Part shown: positions 62,223 through 64,000 of the stretch, piece after piece
How the letters are laid out: every line of letters starts with the position of its first letter
Position numbering within the stretch: the first letter of the stretch is position 1
Source: Gracilibacillus orientalis
GTDB lineage: Bacteria > Bacillota > Bacilli > Bacillales > Amphibacillaceae
Assembly (NCBI RefSeq): GCF_900114645.1
Contig: NZ_FOTR01000002.1
Span: 248,001 to 312,000, forward strand
Direction of reading: 5' to 3'
Length of the DNA stretch: 64,000 nucleotides
Translations under genes and position numbers: made by a program
The notes under the pieces: generated by a model
Told to the model about the DNA's origin: nothing
Databases searched by the model: none
The model's input: the letters and a program-made list of their open reading frames with translations, nothing else

Positions 62223-62603
62223 TTATTTCCTTATACCAATATCTTTATTTTTCCGTTGTTTCACTTCGTCCATCTTGCTGTAAAAAGCTTGCTCCATATC
62301 AATCTCAAAATAATTAGCAAATTTCGTCATATAGGCTAGACAATCCGCTAATTCTTTCCCCATGTCTTCTTTTATATTTGCTTTAGCTATTTCAAAGGAT
62401 TCTGCTTCACCTTCTCCTTGATTGATTAATTTATTCGTTTGATTAAATGCTTTTCTTAATTCTTCCGCTACTTCCGCCACCTCTGTCGATAAAAGCATAT
62501 AATTATGTAATAACGAAGATTTTGCTTTTTCATAGTGGTCATCACTAATTTCCCAATTCATTTCTTCATGATATTTTTTCATATAGGTTTGTAGCTCTCT
62601 CAT
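62223..62603 (-). CDS. MazG-like nucleotide pyrophosphohydrolase domain protein
   Basis: 126 residues, all-alpha. The metal-binding pattern appears as STEVAEVAEELRKAF (ExxEE-like, about 40-54) and KELADCLAYMTKFA (about 83-96), which fit the MazG/all-alpha NTP-PPase superfamily. Single-domain members hydrolyse (d)NTPs to monophosphates for house cleaning. It lies directly after the membrane-anchored gene (adjacent stop and start). Confidence 0.82.
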   Translation of the reverse strand: MRELQTYMKKYHEEMNWEISDDHYEKAKSSLLHNYMLLSTEVAEVAEELRKAFNQTNKLINQGEGEAESFEIAKANIKEDMGKELADCLAYMTKFANYFEIDMEQAFYSKMDEVKQRKNKDIGIRK

Positions 62604-63533
62604 CTATTTCACCTCATTTGGATAAACTTGTTTTTCATAAACGGTTCCGTCCGTGTATTCAACTTCAGTAACTAACCGCATATTGTCGTATTGTTCAAAT
62701 GGTTCGAGATCATATGGTCTGTTTTTTGTTTCTTCATCTCTTAACGTAAATTGCTCTTCTTCAAGTAGTGAATCCTCTTGATATTTCAAAAGGGTTACCT
62801 TTTCTACAATATTTTCCTGATTGGATACATTATAATAATAAAAATGAACTCTAACATCATCGTTATTAAAATTCACATTACTAAACAACGAACCGTAGCT
62901 TCTCGGTGCTAGGTAATCTAAATGTTCCGATTGTTGTGCACTTTGCTTTACTTGTCCATCATGAGAAACAGACACAAAATAGTTTATTTGATTTTCGGGA
63001 TCTTCTTTTACCGATTCCATCGCTTGTTCGCTAACTTCTACTTGACTAGATGAATTAGAATTTCCACTCGATTCAGAAACACTTACCTGCCATTCTGGTT
63101 TTAACCCCATTTCAACCGGTACATGTACTTGAAACATCCCTTCGCTTTCTTCATTTGCTGGTATTTCTGTAAATTCATCCGTTCCGCCATACTTATAATG
63201 GAACATAACTTCTGCATCCTGATGAAAATCTTTTAGTTGCCAGGAAAAGGTCGCATCCGTGCTGCCATTCTCTTCTACCTGTTTCTTATCTGTTTCCATT
63301 GTGATTGGACTGATCCAGCTTTGCTCTTTAATAAAATCATCCAATTCCTGTCGGATGATGTCAGACTGATTGTTCACATTATTACTTAACATCCTTTGAT
63401 TATCTGTCAGAATACGAATATCTTCCTCCACATTTTTCATGTTAGAAAACATCATGATATTCATAAACAAGCTAACAATTAGGACGATCAGAATAAATAA
63501 CTGAAAACCTTTTATGTATCGTTCTTTCTCCAC
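62604..63533 (-). CDS. membrane-anchored extracytoplasmic protein of unknown function
   Basis: 309 residues: an N-terminal helix (about 10-30), a coiled segment (MKNVEEDIRILTDNQRMLSNN...), then beta-rich extracytoplasmic regions (WQLKDFHQDAEVMFHYKYGG, FVSVSHDGQVKQ, VRVHFYYYNVS). A single-span anchor with the bulk outside is likely. No family recognised. Forms a two-gene unit with the MazG-like gene and diverges from maf. Confidence 0.7.
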   Translation of the reverse strand: MEKERYIKGFQLFILIVLIVSLFMNIMMFSNMKNVEEDIRILTDNQRMLSNNVNNQSDIIRQELDDFIKEQSWISPITMETDKKQVEENGSTDATFSWQLKDFHQDAEVMFHYKYGGTDEFTEIPANEESEGMFQVHVPVEMGLKPEWQVSVSESSGNSNSSSQVEVSEQAMESVKEDPENQINYFVSVSHDGQVKQSAQQSEHLDYLAPRSYGSLFSNVNFNNDDVRVHFYYYNVSNQENIVEKVTLLKYQEDSLLEEEQFTLRDEETKNRPYDLEPFEQYDNMRLVTEVEYTDGTVYEKQVYPNEVK

Positions 63534-63651
63534 TCCATTACTCCCCCTTGTTACCCTTTTAATAAATATTGTAGCATATGAATGAAAAGTTGCTATTTAC
63601 TTTTCGAGGAATTATGATAGTGACAAACAACTATCATAAAGGAGCATCGCC

Positions 63652-64000
63652 ATGAATTTAATCTTAGCTTCTTCCTCACCAAGAAGACAGGAATTATTGC
63701 AGCAAGTACATATACCTTTTACCATACGGAAGCCTGATGTCGATGAATCACAAATTACTGCAACGGATCCGGCAGAAAAGGTAGAAGAGCTTGCCAGGTT
63801 AAAAGGAACGCATATACCTATTCAAAATAAAGATGAAGTGATTCTTTCTGCAGATACTGTTGTTTCTTTTCAACAAAGCATTTTCGAAAAGCCGACAGCT
63901 AAACAGGCAGCATATAAAATGATCGAAGCTATGAGCGGTAATAAACATGAAGTATATACCGGTGTGATGCTGCGCTCCTCAGATAAAGAAATGGTATTTG
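63652..64000 (+). CDS. maf: Maf-like nucleoside triphosphate pyrophosphatase (3' end cut by window edge)
   Basis: 116 complete codons before the window ends. LILASSSPRRQELL (residues 3-16) is the Maf nucleotide-binding motif, and VILSADTVVSFQQSIFEKP holds the catalytic Asp region, followed by MSGNKHEVYTGV. Maf proteins hydrolyse non-canonical nucleotides (dTTP/UTP, m5UTP) and affect septation in B. subtilis. AAAGGAG precedes the ATG at 63652. Confidence 0.93.
   Translation, partial: MNLILASSSPRRQELLQQVHIPFTIRKPDVDESQITATDPAEKVEELARLKGTHIPIQNKDEVILSADTVVSFQQSIFEKPTAKQAAYKMIEAMSGNKHEVYTGVMLRSSDKEMVF

Overview
The window is AT-rich, densely coded DNA from a Gram-positive, spore-forming member of the Bacillaceae. 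It is probably a halotolerant one in the Gracilibacillus/Oceanobacillus/Virgibacillus neighbourhood; the genus is an inference. The pointers are Bacillus-type ribosome binding sites, CsaA, NamA, MtnU, a CYP152 (CypC) P450, a KatX-like catalase, a full OpuA glycine-betaine transporter with a GbsR-type regulator, an NhaC antiporter, and NrdR-, Zur-, TnrA/GlnR- and CcpA-like operator sequences. I see no rRNA, tRNA, CRISPR array, prophage or intact insertion sequence.

Layout. 1-4.9 kb: a truncated LacI-type repressor, an ABC exporter, a two-gene Xre regulator/membrane-protein unit with a 15-bp inverted-repeat operator, then an 0.8-kb gene-poor stretch with a tandem array of hairpin-forming repeats. 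4.9-10 kb: csaA and an nrdA-nrdB-flavodoxin ribonucleotide reductase operon behind paired NrdR boxes. 10-14.4 kb: a permease pair (ArsP_1-type plus TIGR03943) with a Zur box, then NhaC and a DUF2269 protein. 14.4-24.8 kb: one 10-kb urea unit, urtABCDE-ureABCEFGD, with a perfect TnrA/GlnR site before urtA and two inverted Bacillaceae repeats between urtA and urtB. Uptake, hydrolysis and nickel-cofactor assembly are therefore encoded together.

25-41 kb: mtnU followed by a decayed mtnE remnant, a MocR/GNAT divergent pair, PepSY plus a YtkA/FixH-like lipoprotein, a DMT transporter, PepF, LysE, an alpha/beta hydrolase, haem catalase, a eukaryotic-type HisA, NamA, manganese catalase and a PAP2 phosphatase. 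41-50 kb: a SurA_N lipoprotein, an ABC exporter with an SDR, and opuAA-AB-AC divergent from a GbsR-type regulator across a 24-bp palindrome.

50-64 kb: a second, paralogous alpha/beta hydrolase, a MarR-controlled ABC-2 exporter, an AAA ATPase followed by a possible coupled 40-residue protein, and a two-component system co-directional with two small membrane proteins and preceded by six TGGCCACTT repeats at exact 21-bp spacing. Then come an aldo/keto reductase, a membrane protein that appears to start at ATT, CypC, a secreted arabinanase with a cre site, a MazG-like protein and the beginning of maf.

Starts were moved downstream from the longest frame where a good Shine-Dalgarno sequence pointed to an internal codon; each such case is stated in its entry. 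All functional assignments rest on motif and family recognition by eye; no database search was run.
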